Numbered from the stretch's first letter, positions 11,455 to 22,547 are shown. The stretch is 64,000 nucleotides of DNA from Cladochytrium replicatum (GCA_025526935.1 JAHLKD010000075.1:236413-300412); one strand, 5' to 3'. Notes: generated from the sequence alone by a model not told the origin. Numbers and translations: made by a program.

Positions 11455-11527
11455 ACCCGAGGGGGGTCTCGAACCCCCAGCCTTGAGATTAAGAGTCTCA
11501 CGCTCTAACCAATTGAGCTACCCAGGT
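11455..11527 (-). tRNA. tRNA-Lys (anticodon CTT)
   Basis: Read on the minus strand, all four arms fold. The acceptor stem is ACCTGGG with CTCGGGT (two G-U pairs). The D stem is GCTC/GAGC and the anticodon stem TGAGA/TCTCA encloses CTCTTAA, giving CTT. The T stem is GGGGG/CCCCC with loop TTCGAGA. Length is 73 nt and there is no intron. A SINE starts nine bases beyond its 5' end. Confidence 0.93.
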
Positions 11528-11535
11528 TCCCTCCA

Positions 11536-11848
11536 GACCTCATAGTGGCTCAGTCCCTACGAATGCGACTTTTCGAAGCTAAACTTCGCGGTTCGAATCC
11601 TATAGGGGACTGGATTCGAATTTCCTACGAAATATATCTCTCGCAATATCGTGTCACGTGCAAGTACCGCGCCACACCTCCTTCGATTCGCCATTGCCTT
11701 CGCTCCTCTTTCCTACGGCTCGCACGGCTCCCCAAGTACTGAAGATTCCAAATCTTGGTTGAAGTACACGTGGGTGACATGTACTGATTAAGCATTGTCA
11801 ATACATGTTATAACATTCAAAAAAGAAAAAAAAAAAAAAAAAAAAAAA
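11536..11848 (+). mobile_element. tRNA-derived SINE, copy 1, with poly(A) tail
   Basis: The head resembles a tRNA: a pol III A box (TAGTGGCTCAG) and a perfect B box (GGTTCGAATCC) about 45 bp apart. The arms do not fold as a functional tRNA. The body runs to a CGGCTCGCACGGCTCCCC segment, a 3' end ...ATAACATTC, then an interrupted A run (11818-11848). A second copy, about 95% identical by eye, lies inverted at 48403-48706. The final about 110 bp resemble the LINE-I 3' end, suggesting LINE-I mobilises it. Confidence 0.8.
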
Positions 11849-12015
11849 CTACCTTACATTCTCTGTTGTCGTCTGTTGCTTTTCCTTATGCTGCGCGCGC
11901 TTCCCTATGTGCTGGTCCATGACCATCTTGTAAGGCACTTTGGGTGTTGTTTTTTGTTATGCATTGTATGTGCAAAATAAATAATAATATTGTTAAAAAA
12001 AAAAAAAAAAAAAAA
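11849..12015 (+). mobile_element. LINE-II 3' end (5'-truncated), poly(A) tail
   Basis: Only 3' untranslated sequence. It contains CTTATGCTGCGCGCGCTTCC, the GGTCCATGACCATCTTG segment and AAATAATAATATTGTT, then 20 or so A. The same tail recurs at 12016-12477, 12478-12593, 48707-48830 (inverted) and 63753-63832, which defines the LINE-II family. Confidence 0.75.
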
Positions 12016-12477
12016 CCTATTGTTGCCTCCTGTTCCTGTTCCTGTTTTACAACTTCCGCTTGACGTTGCAATTGATAGCCTTCGTCCACTTCGCATTGTC
12101 AACCCAGCGAATCTTGCACCGTGGTATCTAGTTTTTCGTTGTCTCCATAAGATTTGGCTTCACTGTATGGGTCTGCCATTAGAAGTTTCTCCTCCAGACT
12201 CCCTCTTTGGCCCTGCATTTGTGGATCTTTAACATTTTCTTTTCTCATTATTTATTACTCACCTGTTTTTTTGGCACCTTAGCAGTATCTGACGGGTAGC
12301 CACAGGTTTGAGTTTACATTCTCTGTTTTGCTTTGTTGCTTTTCCTTATGCTGCGCGCGCTTCCCTATGTGCTGGTCCATGACCATCTTGTAAGGCACTT
12401 TGGGTGTTGTTTTTTGTTATGCACTGTATGTGCAAAATAAATAATAATATTGTTAAAAAAATAAAAAAATAAATAAA
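12016..12477 (+). mobile_element. LINE-II fragment: end of ORF2 plus 3' UTR
   Basis: The frame ending at 12232 encodes the ORF2 C terminus (LPLDVAIDSLRPLRIVNP ... FVDL stop). It aligns with the LINE-I end at 37147 (LPLDIAIDML ... SAFVDLDMP). About 220 bp of 3' UTR and an A-rich tail (12454-12477) follow. It is 5'-truncated. Confidence 0.75.
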
Positions 12478-12593
12478 TTTCCTTATGCTGCATGGCCTTC
12501 CCTATGTGCTGGTCCATGACCATCTTGTAAGGCACTTTGGGTGTTGTTTATTGTATGTGCAAAATAAGTAATAATATTGTTCAAAAAAAAAAA
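12478..12593 (+). mobile_element. LINE-II 3' end fragment, poly(A) tail
   Basis: The shortest of the stacked tails. It starts at CCTTATGCTGCATGG and ends AATAATATTGTTC plus 11 A. It directly abuts the previous A-rich tail and the next LINE-I tail. Confidence 0.7.
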
Positions 12594-12720
12594 TCGCACG
12601 GCTCCCCATCTGGTGCCAATTTACGTGTATTTTTACACTTGTATTTGGATTTTGCACCAGCGGGTGATATGTATTGGTTGGACAATAAATACATATTATG
12701 AAGTTCAAAAAAAAAAAAAA
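12594..12720 (+). mobile_element. LINE-I 3' end fragment, poly(A) tail
   Basis: It starts CGCACGGCTCCCC and ends ACATATTATGAAGTTC plus 14 A. It matches the 3' terminus of the large LINE-I at 36937-37135 (minus strand). It is severely 5'-truncated. Confidence 0.75.
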
Positions 12721-12727
12721 CTGGCTC

Positions 12728-12806
12728 CTCTGTCTCTCTCTGTCTCTGTCTCTATGTCTCTCTGTCTCTCCGTCTCTCTGTCTCTCTCTGTCTCTCTGTC
12801 TCTCTC

Positions 12807-12850
<44 letters not shown>
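12728..12850 (+). repeat. CT-rich microsatellite at LINE 5' end
   Basis: Irregular (CT)n with interspersed TCTG, about 120 bp, ending 9 bases before the LINE ORF1 start codon. The other intact LINE 5' end (48355-48399) has a pure (CT)n on its sense strand in the same position. Confidence 0.85.
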
Positions 12851-12853
<3 letters not shown>

Positions 12854-14420
12854 AAATCAATGCTGCCTCCCAGCGCTCCGCCTGCGCAGCCGCCTGATGC
12901 ACCGCCCGCCGAACCCCCCACAATTTTCATTGTTTCTGGCCGTGCTCGCTCCCGTGCCCCCCTCTGCATCCCGCCCTCGCACCCCTCAGGAAAATATTCC
13001 TGACTCACAACCCAACAACTTTGCCGGAGAGAATTTTCTGTGGGCCGATGAAGTGCCTCGTGAATCACGTGACCGCCGATCACGCGATCAATTATCATCC
13101 ACCTCAGATCCTCCTCAACTTCGTGGAAGATCCCCTGCAAGTGCTGTTGATGTTCAGATGGAAGAACTGTCGAAATGTCAATTACTGTTGCTGATGCTGA
13201 CCCAAAAGGGAAACGTTGAGCGTCAAAATCACCTCCAACTTGCCGACCTGCCTCTCGTGCCAGGGTTGAGATGTATGCCTCTGCAGCTGATCATGCTACC
13301 TCTCCCTCGCCCACTCCTCGTGACCGATTCTTGGATGCTCTGCATGTGCTGGCCCCTGCTCAAACTTCTGGATCTCATCCATTAGTGATGTCTGCTTTCA
13401 CTCTCATGCAATGCAATTTCTCCCAGTGTTGGAACCAGAAACCGAGGCTGCCTTCTTTGCTGCACTGACTATTGCTGTTGTTGCTGTTGTTCTATTGGTT
13501 GAAACTATCAGCAGCCCTCCTGCTGCTGTCTCTGCAAAATTTGCCTCTCGTGCATCAAATGCTATTGTTCGTATTGAAGCTGCCGATGCTGATGCTCAAC
13601 CCGCCCTTTATCGCTCAGTGGTTGCTGGAGTGGACCCCCTATCTCGCAGATCACTACGGCCGCCCAGATTGGTGATTGATTACCCAGCTGAGTCACCAAT
13701 TTTGATCAATCCTCCTCAGCCTGTTCGTGATTGTGCTGCTGGTTTTGCTACTGTGAGGTTTAAGGAAATTAGTCATCCGCCACTTTATTAGCTCCGCACT
13801 CTGATTAATCGAATTCTGGAAACCCTCAAATTTGCGTGACATTTGCCGTATTAGTTTTCTTGGGCGTAACACTGCTGAGTTTATTTGTACTTCTGACTGT
13901 GCTGACAAGCTCCGCAAGGACATTTTTCCAGGTGATGAGGTGCCCGTTGATAGCGCCACTGATGTTGGAGGAAGCAGAATCTTAGCAGTTTCTCTGTGCG
14001 ACTTACGAATAACTTCATCCTTCAACAATCAGAGATTCCAAGAAGGTAGAGGAGGAGGCACAGTGGCCTGCGGAGATGGGCCAGCTAAAGAAAATGAACA
14101 GGTCACTGCAAAATGGTCTGAAGGATGGGGAGCCATAGACTGGGGTTGATCATGCACTAAATAAGAGGGAGCTGTCACATAAGTAGAAGCAAAAACAAAT
14201 CAATAATTGAACTCCCTAAGTGGGAACGAAAAGTTGGGCGACGAGCTGAAGAAGAAGCTGGGACAACCAATGAAAGTGAGTGGGCTGTAAAAAAGGAAGA
14301 AGTGCTCTGGCACTGGCATTAGTTACATGATCACTGGTGCTCTGAGTTCTAAAATTGAAGTCACCCATCAAACTACTGGTGTATCCGAATTCGAAACAAA
14401 TTGAGGGAACTCAGATAATG

Positions 14421-14774
14421 TTATAAAACAGTCTTCTGCAGTCCAACGTGGGTGAAAATAAAATCCATAATCACGACCTGACGAAACCTAAACCCAAAAC
14501 CAAACCCAGAAGGAACTGATGCAATCAACCTAAATTGATAAGTACTGCAACGATGCGGGTTAATAAGAAGAGCAACACCAGATGCCAAAGGAGCATCTGG
14601 TGGAGGACGAGAATCAAACAACAAATACTCTGAAGAAACACTGTCTAAGGTTAACTGATGAGTTTCTGTTAAAACTAAAAAATCAAGCTGATGAGTAACA
14701 AGCCAAGCAAGTAAATCTGAAAAATCCAGAGGCAAACCTCTACAGTTGAAGGTTCTAGAACAAAAAGTCCACAT
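14421..14774 (-). pseudogene. LINE-II endonuclease N-terminal fragment
   Basis: The frame encodes FNCRGLPLDFSDLL, FLVLTETHQL and GVALLINPH. This corresponds to the first third of the apurinic-like endonuclease (EEP fold) of the LINE-I ORF2, including the Glu of the TETH metal-binding motif. The catalytic GDFNAR and SDH blocks are absent. It sits in reverse orientation inside the LINE-II copy. Confidence 0.7.
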
Positions 14775-16060
14775 TAATTGCGAGATGTAGTTTCAGAACG
14801 CGAAGAACAGGCTAAAGTAACAGTAGCTTCAAAGTCTGCAGCAGGAAGATTAGAACGAAGATAATGAAAAACTGCAGGATCATGAGTAATTCGCAAGAGG
14901 TGAGCAAATCTTTTGTGAGCAGCTTTTGCTACAGCAACTTGACGTTGCTCAAGTGATTGAACAGACCCAGAACGAAGCTGCCCAGGATCAAAACGAACAG
15001 CAGCATTGGAACCACTTCAGGTCCCTGTGGGGACTTCTATTTCTCGTCCAGTGGCCCATGGAGCAATTGATTCCGCATTTCAAATTATAGTTGATTTTGT
15101 TGAGGCAGCAGCGGTTCTGACATTGGGACCACCAACACCTCGTCGTAGAGCACCAGTGACCACCCTGAGATTGCTTTGTTGCGTAGTAAGGCTCGTTCAG
15201 CATTCCTTGACTATTATTCCCTCTTGCACCACAATTCTTCTGACCCTCCTCTTCCTTTTCTAAGAAGTCTTGGCGGCCAACGTGATAGTCACAAAGCATT
15301 CAAGTCAGCCTCATCTGCCTATGGTTCTATAGCTGCTAGCTTTGCTCCCCTTGCATCTCCCCACCCTCATGCACTAGCAATTGCTCCTCCATGCTTCCCT
15401 ATTTTGTCAATCTTGAGGCTTCTGCAGTATCGTGTTGGACGTTTGTTTTATCACCCCCGCAAGCAGTGTTGTAGCTGCCGCACTGCAACTCTATCTAGAT
15501 CTCTTGTTTCAGAATGTTTGCGTCTTGACCTATTGTTGCCTCCTGTTCCTGTTCCTGTTTTACAACTTCTGCTTGATGTTGCAATTGATAGCCTTCGTCC
15601 ACTTCGCATTGTCAACCCAGCATTTGTGGATCTTTAACGTTTTCTTTTTTCATTATGTACTACTCACCTGTTTTTTTGGCACCTTAGCAGTATCTGACGG
15701 GTAGCAACAGGTTTGAGTTTACATTCTCTGTTTTGCTTTGTTGCTTTTCCTTATGCTGCGTGCGCTTCCCTTATCTCTACCCAATACAACTAACCTCTCT
15801 ATCAATGTTACTAGCAATAGGATTCTGTCCACCCGGACACTTTCTCAACTCATTGACGTACTTCAGTTATCTCTACCCAGTACAACTAACCTCTATCAAT
15901 GTTACTAGCAATACGATTCTGTCCACCCGGACACTTTCCAAGAAGTCACAACGGAAGTTCTGTAACAAACAATTTCTACCACGACAGACCTCGAGAGCTG
16001 TGCTTTCTGTGCACCTGGACACTTAGAGTCGGTAAACGTTCCAGCCACACCACAGCAAAA

Positions 16061-18483
16061 ATGGACGCCGCCTTTGTTAAACCAAAGCGTAAGGCAGCGT
16101 CCGACGCAAGCCAAAGACTGGTAGACAGTCATCCGCTTGACACACGGAAGCGAAGTCTGCCAGCCCCCCAAATTTCAGAGGCGTCCAGCGAGGGGAACAG
16201 CATGCAGGACAAACGCAGACGTGTATCAGGACACGGTGGCAACAACAGCGCTCGAGAGCCGAGCTCCACATCTTCTTCCAATGACTCCAGCGAGTTGGGC
16301 CTGGCTTCTCAGCATGCACCAGAGCTTCCTGCCGACGTTAGTTTTGCTGACTCTTCAGTGCGACAGGAGCCTGCAGCTGGATCAGTTCAACCATCAATGC
16401 TTTCATCAGACGCAGATGTTGATATCATGTCGGACTGTAGAGGTAGTCGGGGCGGCATAGTGAAGGATTACTATAAGGTTGATAATGGTCTGAGAACATG
16501 TTTGGTTGCGAAATGCAAGTGGAGCCAGAAGGTCGATAAGACGGGATCAACAAAAAACTTCCTCCGGCATCTGAAAAACCACCATGGAAGTATTGCCAGG
16601 TTGCTTGGACTGTTGGACATCGTCCCCAAGGGACAACAGACACTGAATTTCGGCTTGCAGGAGAAGGAGCAAAACTTTGTGTTCAATCCAGACGTAGCGT
16701 GGCGGTCGATTTTGGACTGGATTGCTGCAGACAATCAGGCTTTTACTGTTGTGGAGAACGAGTTCTTTGTCAGCATGCTGAAGACTTTTCAGCCAAACTA
16801 TACACCAAAGACGGCAAAAGCAGTGAAGCAAAAGGAGATGGATCTTTACGATAGGCAGAAGGAGCTTGTTAAAGGTCTGATTGTTGGTGCGCCTTCAAAA
16901 ATATCAATAACAGCTGACTGTTGGACATCGAAGAACCAGATTTCTTTTCTTGGAATTACTGCCCACTTCATCACTAAAGAATGGGAGCCGCAGGACTTGC
17001 TGCTGCAGATGATTCCGATGGTTGGAAAGCATGAAGGCGTCGCCATGGCTAGTCAGCTTGTCAAGTGTCTGGATGAATTTGGCATGCTTTCGGGTGAACG
17101 CTTATTGTGCATTACAACCGACAACGGTTCAAACAACTTTACCATGAGTGCTAAGCTGGAGACGCTCTTGGAAGATAGGGATATTGCGTGGTCTGCAGAA
17201 ACTCAACACATGCGGTGTATGGCACACATTATCAATCTTGCAGCAAAGGATTTTATCGATACATTCGCACCCGCGGGGGACACAGTCGCAAATGACGATA
17301 ACTCCGGCGTTAATGTCATAAACCTTCTTCGACGGCTAGTCAGAGGAATCCGGTCTTCCCCAAAACGACGAAGCTCATTTATTGATTCGTGCCGATTTGT
17401 GAAACTGGTTCCTCTATTACCAATTATCGATGTGACAACTCGCTGGAATAGCTCGTTCTATATGGTCAAACGAGCCTTACAGCTACGAGAGGCAATGGAC
17501 AAAATATGCTGGATTGAAGATTCTTTGAAAGATTGGTCAATAAATCCAAAGCAATGGGAGGTCCTACAGAAGATCCGGGATGGTTTGAGTGTTTTCGAGG
17601 TTTTATCAAAGGCAATCGAGGGGTCTAGATATCCAACACTTCCGCTTGTTATTCCATTTTACAACGATCTTATCGATCAACTGGAGGACCTAGAGGAGGC
17701 AGAATTGGATGAAACTTTCACCAAAGCATTTCGAAATGCACTAGATAAGCTGAGAATATAAACCGCTAAGAGCCCGTGTTTAGCAGTTGCTACGGTACTC
17801 GATCCTCGTTTTAAGGATCAATATTATCGATTTTCAAAGCCTTGGGAGAAAGATGTAGGAAGGGATCAGGTCACCCTAGTGCGGAAAGTCTGGGAGGAAT
17901 CGTATAAGTCACGGAAAATCAAGAACAGTGGTGCCGATGTTTTTGGAAACACGCCAGAGCGTCGACACGATTCGAGCGGAGCTTCCGGTGATAGACAGAA
18001 AAAAACGGACGCTGAACGCTTGAGAGCCATTAGATCCGTTTTCATCTGGCAAGAAGAGATTCCTGAGGAAAAAGATGAGCTGGATCGCTATCTTGGCGAT
18101 CAGGTACTCCGCGGTATTTATTCTGATGGGAAGCCAATCAATATTATGGACTGGTGGAAGACCGTTGGAAGTGTGAACTTTCCAGCCCTAAGCCAGATGG
18201 CAATGGACTATTTAGGAATACCAGCAACAAGCGCTCCAGTCGAACGAAAGTTTTCAGCCGGGGTTGATTTGGTACTCGCAACCGCCTTGCTCCAAGAACA
18301 ATAAATGCGTTGATGTGCCGTCATGACTGGTTGCATCAATTGAGTGCTGAAGAACCATTCAAAAATGATTCCCTAGATTCAAAAAGTGATGTTAGTGAGG
18401 ATTTTGTAAAGGTGCATAATTTTGGCGAGGATTTTGATGTGGTATTAGAGTTGGAAGCAACTGATGATAACCCACTCTTTTAA
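16061..18483 (+). pseudogene. hAT transposase, copy 1, disrupted
   Basis: The frame opens at ATG 16061 (MDAAFVKPKRKAAS) after a leader shared with copy 2. It contains a BED-type zinc finger (CLVAKC ... HLKNHH), the first catalytic Asp region (ITADCWTSKNQ) and the second (CITTDNGSNN). Relative to copy 2 a few bases are missing at about 17758, creating a stop (17759-17761). The remainder, including the hAT dimerisation region SAPVERKFSAG, continues in another frame from about 17767. A second frameshift just after that motif is shared with copy 2. Copy 1 cannot make a complete transposase. Confidence 0.88.
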
Positions 18484-18504
18484 ATATAAATTGTTGTTTA
18501 GACT

Positions 18505-19250
18505 GTTCATCTGTTGAAGTACCGTCCAGGAGTTGAGAAAGCGACCGCCTGGACAGAATCCTATTGCGAGTAGTATTTGTAGAGAGGTTGGTTGTACTTG
18601 ATCGAGATCAGTGAAGTATCAGTGAAGTACCGTCAATGAGTTGAGAAAGTGTCCGGGTGGACAGAATCTTATTGCTAGTAACATTATTAGAGAGGTTAGC
18701 TGTACTTGATAGAGATCACTTAAGTACCGTCAATGAGTTGAGAAAGTGTCCGGGTGGACAGAATCGTATTGCCAGTAACATTGATAGAGAGGTTAGCTGT
18801 ACTTGATAGAGATCACTGCAGTACCGTCAATGAGTTGAGAAAGTGTCCGGGTGGACAGAATCCTATTGCTAGTAACATTGATAGAGAGGTTAGTTGTATT
18901 GGGTAGAGATCACTGAAGTACCGCCGTCAATGAGTTGAGAAAGTGTCTGGGGGGACAGAATCCTATTCTACCCAGACAGACACAGTGACACTCTGTCTCC
19001 CAGATTTCTGTCCACCCAGACACTTTCTCAACTCATTGACGGTACTTCAGTAATTTCTATCAAGTACAGCTAACCTCTCTACAAATACTACTAGCAATAA
19101 GATTCTGTCCACCCGGACACTTTCTCAACTCATTGACGGTACTTCAGTGATCTCTATCAAGTACAGCTAACCTCTCTATCAATGTTACTGGCAATAAGAT
19201 TCTGTCCACCCGGACAGAATCCTCTCTATCAATGTTACTAGCCAGTTTCT
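18505..19250. repeat. Opposed 97-bp tandem arrays of hAT copy 1
   Basis: Five units in one orientation (starts near 18524, 18627, 18724, 18821, 18918) contain GTACCGTCAATGAGTTGAG and GTCCGGGTGGACAG. After about 18975 the same unit appears inverted two to three times up to 19250. The regular spacing is 97 bp. Each unit contains the short inverted repeat GTCC-GGGT-GGAC. Likely transposase or accessory-protein binding sites (inference). Confidence 0.85.
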
Positions 19251-19383
19251 TCCCTAGCTTATTATTATTTTCAGATTGGGTAGGAAACTATAGTGTCAGG
19301 GAAGTATTATAGCATACATTCCTGTAACATTCCGGCTAAGAACACCAGGCCAGTATCTTCCCACGACAAACAGTACAAACACC

Positions 19384-20262
19384 ATGCCTCGAACTACAAA
19401 GAAGCGAGCGTTAAAACAATCCAGACCATCATCTGAAAGAGAATCAAGTGCAGAACCTGTGACTGCACCTGAAACATCTCTGGGATCGGGTTCTGAAGTG
19501 GAAGAAGCAGAAGTTGGCCTTGATGTCAAATCGACAGATGTCAAATCGACAGATGTCAAATCGACAGCTCCTTCAAAGAAACCGGCGCGACGTGGTACTA
19601 AAGGGGATGCTGAATATTTGCTCATCGACGGACTCTGTCCTGCTTCAGACATACGACTTTGGTATCGAAAATTCAAAGCAAGCGGCCACAGCTACGACTC
19701 GGAGGACTTCATCAGCAACTGTCAAACAAATCGTGATGAATGCGGCCCAAGATTTGTTCTTCAAGGGTTGATCGACCGACTTAACTCTGGCAGCAAGCTA
19801 GTTCGTCAAGCCCTGAACGAAATTCACGATGAATGCAGTGGACGAACGGAGTTCATAACAGCAGCAAACGCCTATCGTATCGAGTGCTTGAAAAGCTCTT
19901 CCTTTCAGAAGGAAACAACATTTCTGGACTTTTACAGGCGGCAGGGACACAAGTACGGCATTTACAGAGGAATGCCTGTCACTGCAAAGGTTGACGAGTT
20001 CCAAGCGACCATCAAACGAGCAGATGAGGACCGTGAAAGGACAAAACAGGTCCTCAAACAGTTAGAACGACTGTTGAACGTGACAAAAGATCTTGAAGAG
20101 ACTGCAATGAACGAGAGAAGGACCCGCATCGCAGCAGAAGTGCGAGAGAAGTCTCTCATTGATGAATTGGGCAGGGCCGGGTACGGGTTTCAACCACTTC
20201 GGGTGGGTATTCCCTTTGTACCCGTCAGTGACCCGGCGGGTCCCCAGACAAACACGACCTGA
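19384..20262 (+). pseudogene. Accessory gene of hAT element, copy 1, 3'-truncated
   Basis: Starts at ATG 19384 (MPRTTKKRALKQ). A Ser/Glu-rich basic N terminus has three DVKST pentapeptide repeats, followed by a conserved domain (LLIDGLCPASDIRLWYRKF) and a long charged coiled-coil region up to about residue 262. The frame then runs into the GGGTC-rich terminal sequence, so the 3' half present in copy 2 is deleted. Unlike copy 2, it has no frameshift in the N-terminal half. The family is unrecognised; an accessory DNA-binding or transposition protein is an inference. Confidence 0.75.
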
Positions 20263-20414
20263 CCCAAAGGGTTTGGTGCGGGTCACCACTGAAACCCGGA
20301 CCCGACCCGGACCCGCCGAACCTTACGCCCACTTGATGCTGCCCAAGCTGGATTTCAGTCACACCGCTCAGGAGAATGTGTTTTTGGTCTTCAGGCATGT
20401 ATCTCCAGTGCAGA

Positions 20415-21530
20415 AGCCTCAAGATTGACGAAATAGGGAAGCATGGAGGAGCAATTGCTAGCACATGAGGGTGGGCAGATGCAAGAGGAGCAAAGCTAGC
20501 AGCTATAGCACCATAGGCAGATGAGGCTAATTGGTGAAAGTAATTTGCAATAACATCAGAAGATTTGGGAACTACAACATTTGCAGCCGGGAAGTGGAAG
20601 GGATTGTTGAAAGGAACAGGAACAACGAAAATGCTTTCCCTGGTGAAGAAAGAATGACAACATAGAGTGAACCATATCAGGGGCATCATCATCCAACCAA
20701 CGCTGAAACATCTGAAACTGCAGATATTGAAGCCGAAACTGAAGGTCAGGAAACTTAAAAAACAGCAAAATCCCAGCAATTGAAGTGGAAAATGAAAGGC
20801 GAAGAAATCTACACATACTTTGGTGAATAAAAGTCTGAACTGGTTTGCAAACAGCAACAGAGGGAAGAATAGCATTTAAACCAAATTCAAGCGTAGGTCG
20901 AATAAAAGACAGAAACAAATAACGAATCACAACCAGAGAATGAGAACCAAATATCCTTGAAAAAGAATGCAAAGCAAAAGAAGCTGCACGCGCTTTAGCA
21001 AGTTAATGGGAAACAGTCAGTGAGACATCAAGTCCAGTATCTCCGAAAAAGTGACCCAAATAACAAAATGAAGGCTTGACAGGCAGGGTTTGACCATGAA
21101 GAAGCAAAGGCAAATTAGCAGGAATGTGAATTCTTGTGAGGATTACAAACTTCAAAGGAGCAAAAGAAAAACCACGAGCTTGGGGAAACTGTTCACAAAC
21201 AGAGAGAAGAACCTGCATAGCATCTAAAGTAAGTGGAAACAAAGCCAAATTATCTGCAAATACAAAAGAATTGTATCGTGGTTTGGCAGGATGAAAGAGT
21301 GTTATAGGAAGGGCAAACGGTCGGAGATGCCCAGGCATGGATCAAGAAAAGTGATATAGAGAAGTGGACTGAGAACAGAACCTTGAAACAAACCTCTAAA
21401 CAACTCAAAAGCATCTGAAAAACAATTTGCAACAACCACTCTGGAAGAACAACAATCAAACAGAGACTTCAAAACAAAAATAAATGGCAACGGTACTCCT
21501 TAGAAAGAAGCTCAGCGTAAAGAATTGCAC
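20415..21530 (-). mobile_element. LINE-II reverse-transcriptase segment, inverted
   Basis: Minus-strand frames encode FRGLFQGSVLSPLLY-like RT motif B (about 21380), the FADNLALFP variant of the catalytic box (about 21255), and the region after it (FLSFIRPTLEFGLN, ASSAYGAIAASFAPL). The fragment ends at RLLHW on its 3' side. There are many frameshifts. The FADN variant replaces the usual FADD, so the enzyme would be inactive even if in frame. Confidence 0.65.
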
Positions 21531-22230
21531 AATTTGTGGTATTGTCTTGGACGTTTGCTTTATCACCCCCGAAAGCAGTGTTGTCACTGCCGCACAGTTG
21601 CTCCAGTTCTTGTTCCTGAGCACATCTGCCTGGTGACCGGGTTCTGCTGCTGTTGCTGCTCCCTCGCGTGTTGCATCTCTGGCTGATCTCCGCGTCGTTC
21701 TCACTCAGATGCGATCTGTTTGTGCAACCTTTGATCCATTGGTGCTATACTTGCACACTTGCCAAGGGACACTCCTGCTGAATTCTTTAGTGTTCGTCGT
21801 GATGTAGTCGCTTTGCGAGGCCGCTGCCTTCGCCTTCACCTCCGGTTGCCCCTGTCTCCTGCCTGATGATGTGGCTGCGCATGTGTGCCTTCCCCCTAGC
21901 CAACTGCATGGTACTCCTAAATGGGGACGCTCTTGGGAATTCTGGTCCCCCTAGCCCTCGCCCCCCTTCTAGTCGACCTGCCCTACTGGACCTCGTGGTC
22001 CACACACTTATGCTGCTGCTGCTGCCAGTACAGGTGGCCCTGTGCTTGAGAGTCTCTCCACACTTAGTGCGGAATGTCGCACAGAAGCTGTCAGGACTGC
22101 CCTTGCTGGCCGTGACCCCACTAGGCATGTCAGCCTTCGTGGTCCTCAACCATGATGTTCAACCACGCCCTCTCACAACTCTCTTTCCCGTGCGAAAACA
22201 TTATTTCACCCCCTACTTTGCCTGACTGAC
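21531..22230 (+). mobile_element. LINE fragments in sense orientation
   Basis: 21531-21620 encodes the Cys motif following the inverted block (GRLLYHPRKQCCHCRT). From about 21640 to 22230 the sequence corresponds to a part of LINE ORF1 (SLADLRVVLTQMRSVCATFDP in separate frames, then the GPRPPSSRPA region). It is frameshifted and non-coding. 22231-22547 shows nothing recognisable. Confidence 0.6.
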
Positions 22231-22547
22231 CGGTAGTGTGCTCATTTCTGAATTTTCTTATGCGTCTTAGTCACCCACCACTTTTTAGGCTGGATATAGC
22301 CTACATCGCCTTGGTGAAGAAAAATTTGGTGTTTTCTCGGATGGAATGAACATCATCCCGTCGGTTTGATGTAGTAGTGTTTGCAAACAACTATTCGGAG
22401 TGTAATAGAAAATGCTATTGCATAGCAAATCTGGAAATCCAAGGAATGCGAACTGTGAAAAGCATGAACACAAAAATACTACAGATCCAGAAAGAAGATG
22501 AACAAATGGCATAGTTTCTCAAAAACCAACCCAAAAACCGCAAACTA

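Larger units (their letters stand above)
12721..15770 (+). mobile_element. Rearranged LINE-II copy with an inverted centre
   Basis: Three blocks are visible. (a) Plus-strand 12721-14050: CT-rich 5' end, then ORF1 from the ATG at 12860, with several frameshifts. Its Pro/Ala start, RSRDR-type stretch and SFLGRNTAEFI motif match ORF1 of LINE-I. (b) Minus-strand about 14400-15000: the ORF1 C terminus and the start of the ORF2 endonuclease (FNCRGLPLD, LTETHQL). (c) Plus-strand about 15005-15640: the middle of ORF2 (IDSAFQIIVDF) joined to its C terminus with a Cys motif (CCSCRTAT ... LVSECLRL). The 3' UTR then runs until hAT copy 1 begins at about 15771. No complete protein can be made. Confidence 0.7.
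15771..20325 (+). mobile_element. hAT-type two-gene transposon, copy 1 (left end lost, internal deletion)
   Basis: Near-identical to copy 2 (37799-44211). It begins abruptly inside the left 97-bp-type repeats at about 15771, so the left inverted terminus is missing. The right terminus, ACCCGCCGAACCTTA, is intact at 20311-20325. It holds a broken transposase, a shorter repeat array and a truncated second gene. It interrupts the LINE-II 3' UTR on its left and adjoins inverted LINE sequence on its right. Confidence 0.85.

Noticed and set aside
11536-11612. Functional tRNA gene at the SINE head
   Set aside because: A and B boxes are good but the acceptor and anticodon stems do not pair, and the same body and poly(A) occur in a second copy.
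12577-12897. Plus-strand frame with a Leu/Ser repeat
   Set aside because: It is the translated CT microsatellite plus a LINE poly(A) tail, not a protein gene.
18505-19250. CRISPR-like array
   Set aside because: Units are contiguous 97-bp tandem repeats without unique spacers, in a eukaryotic transposon, and appear in both orientations.
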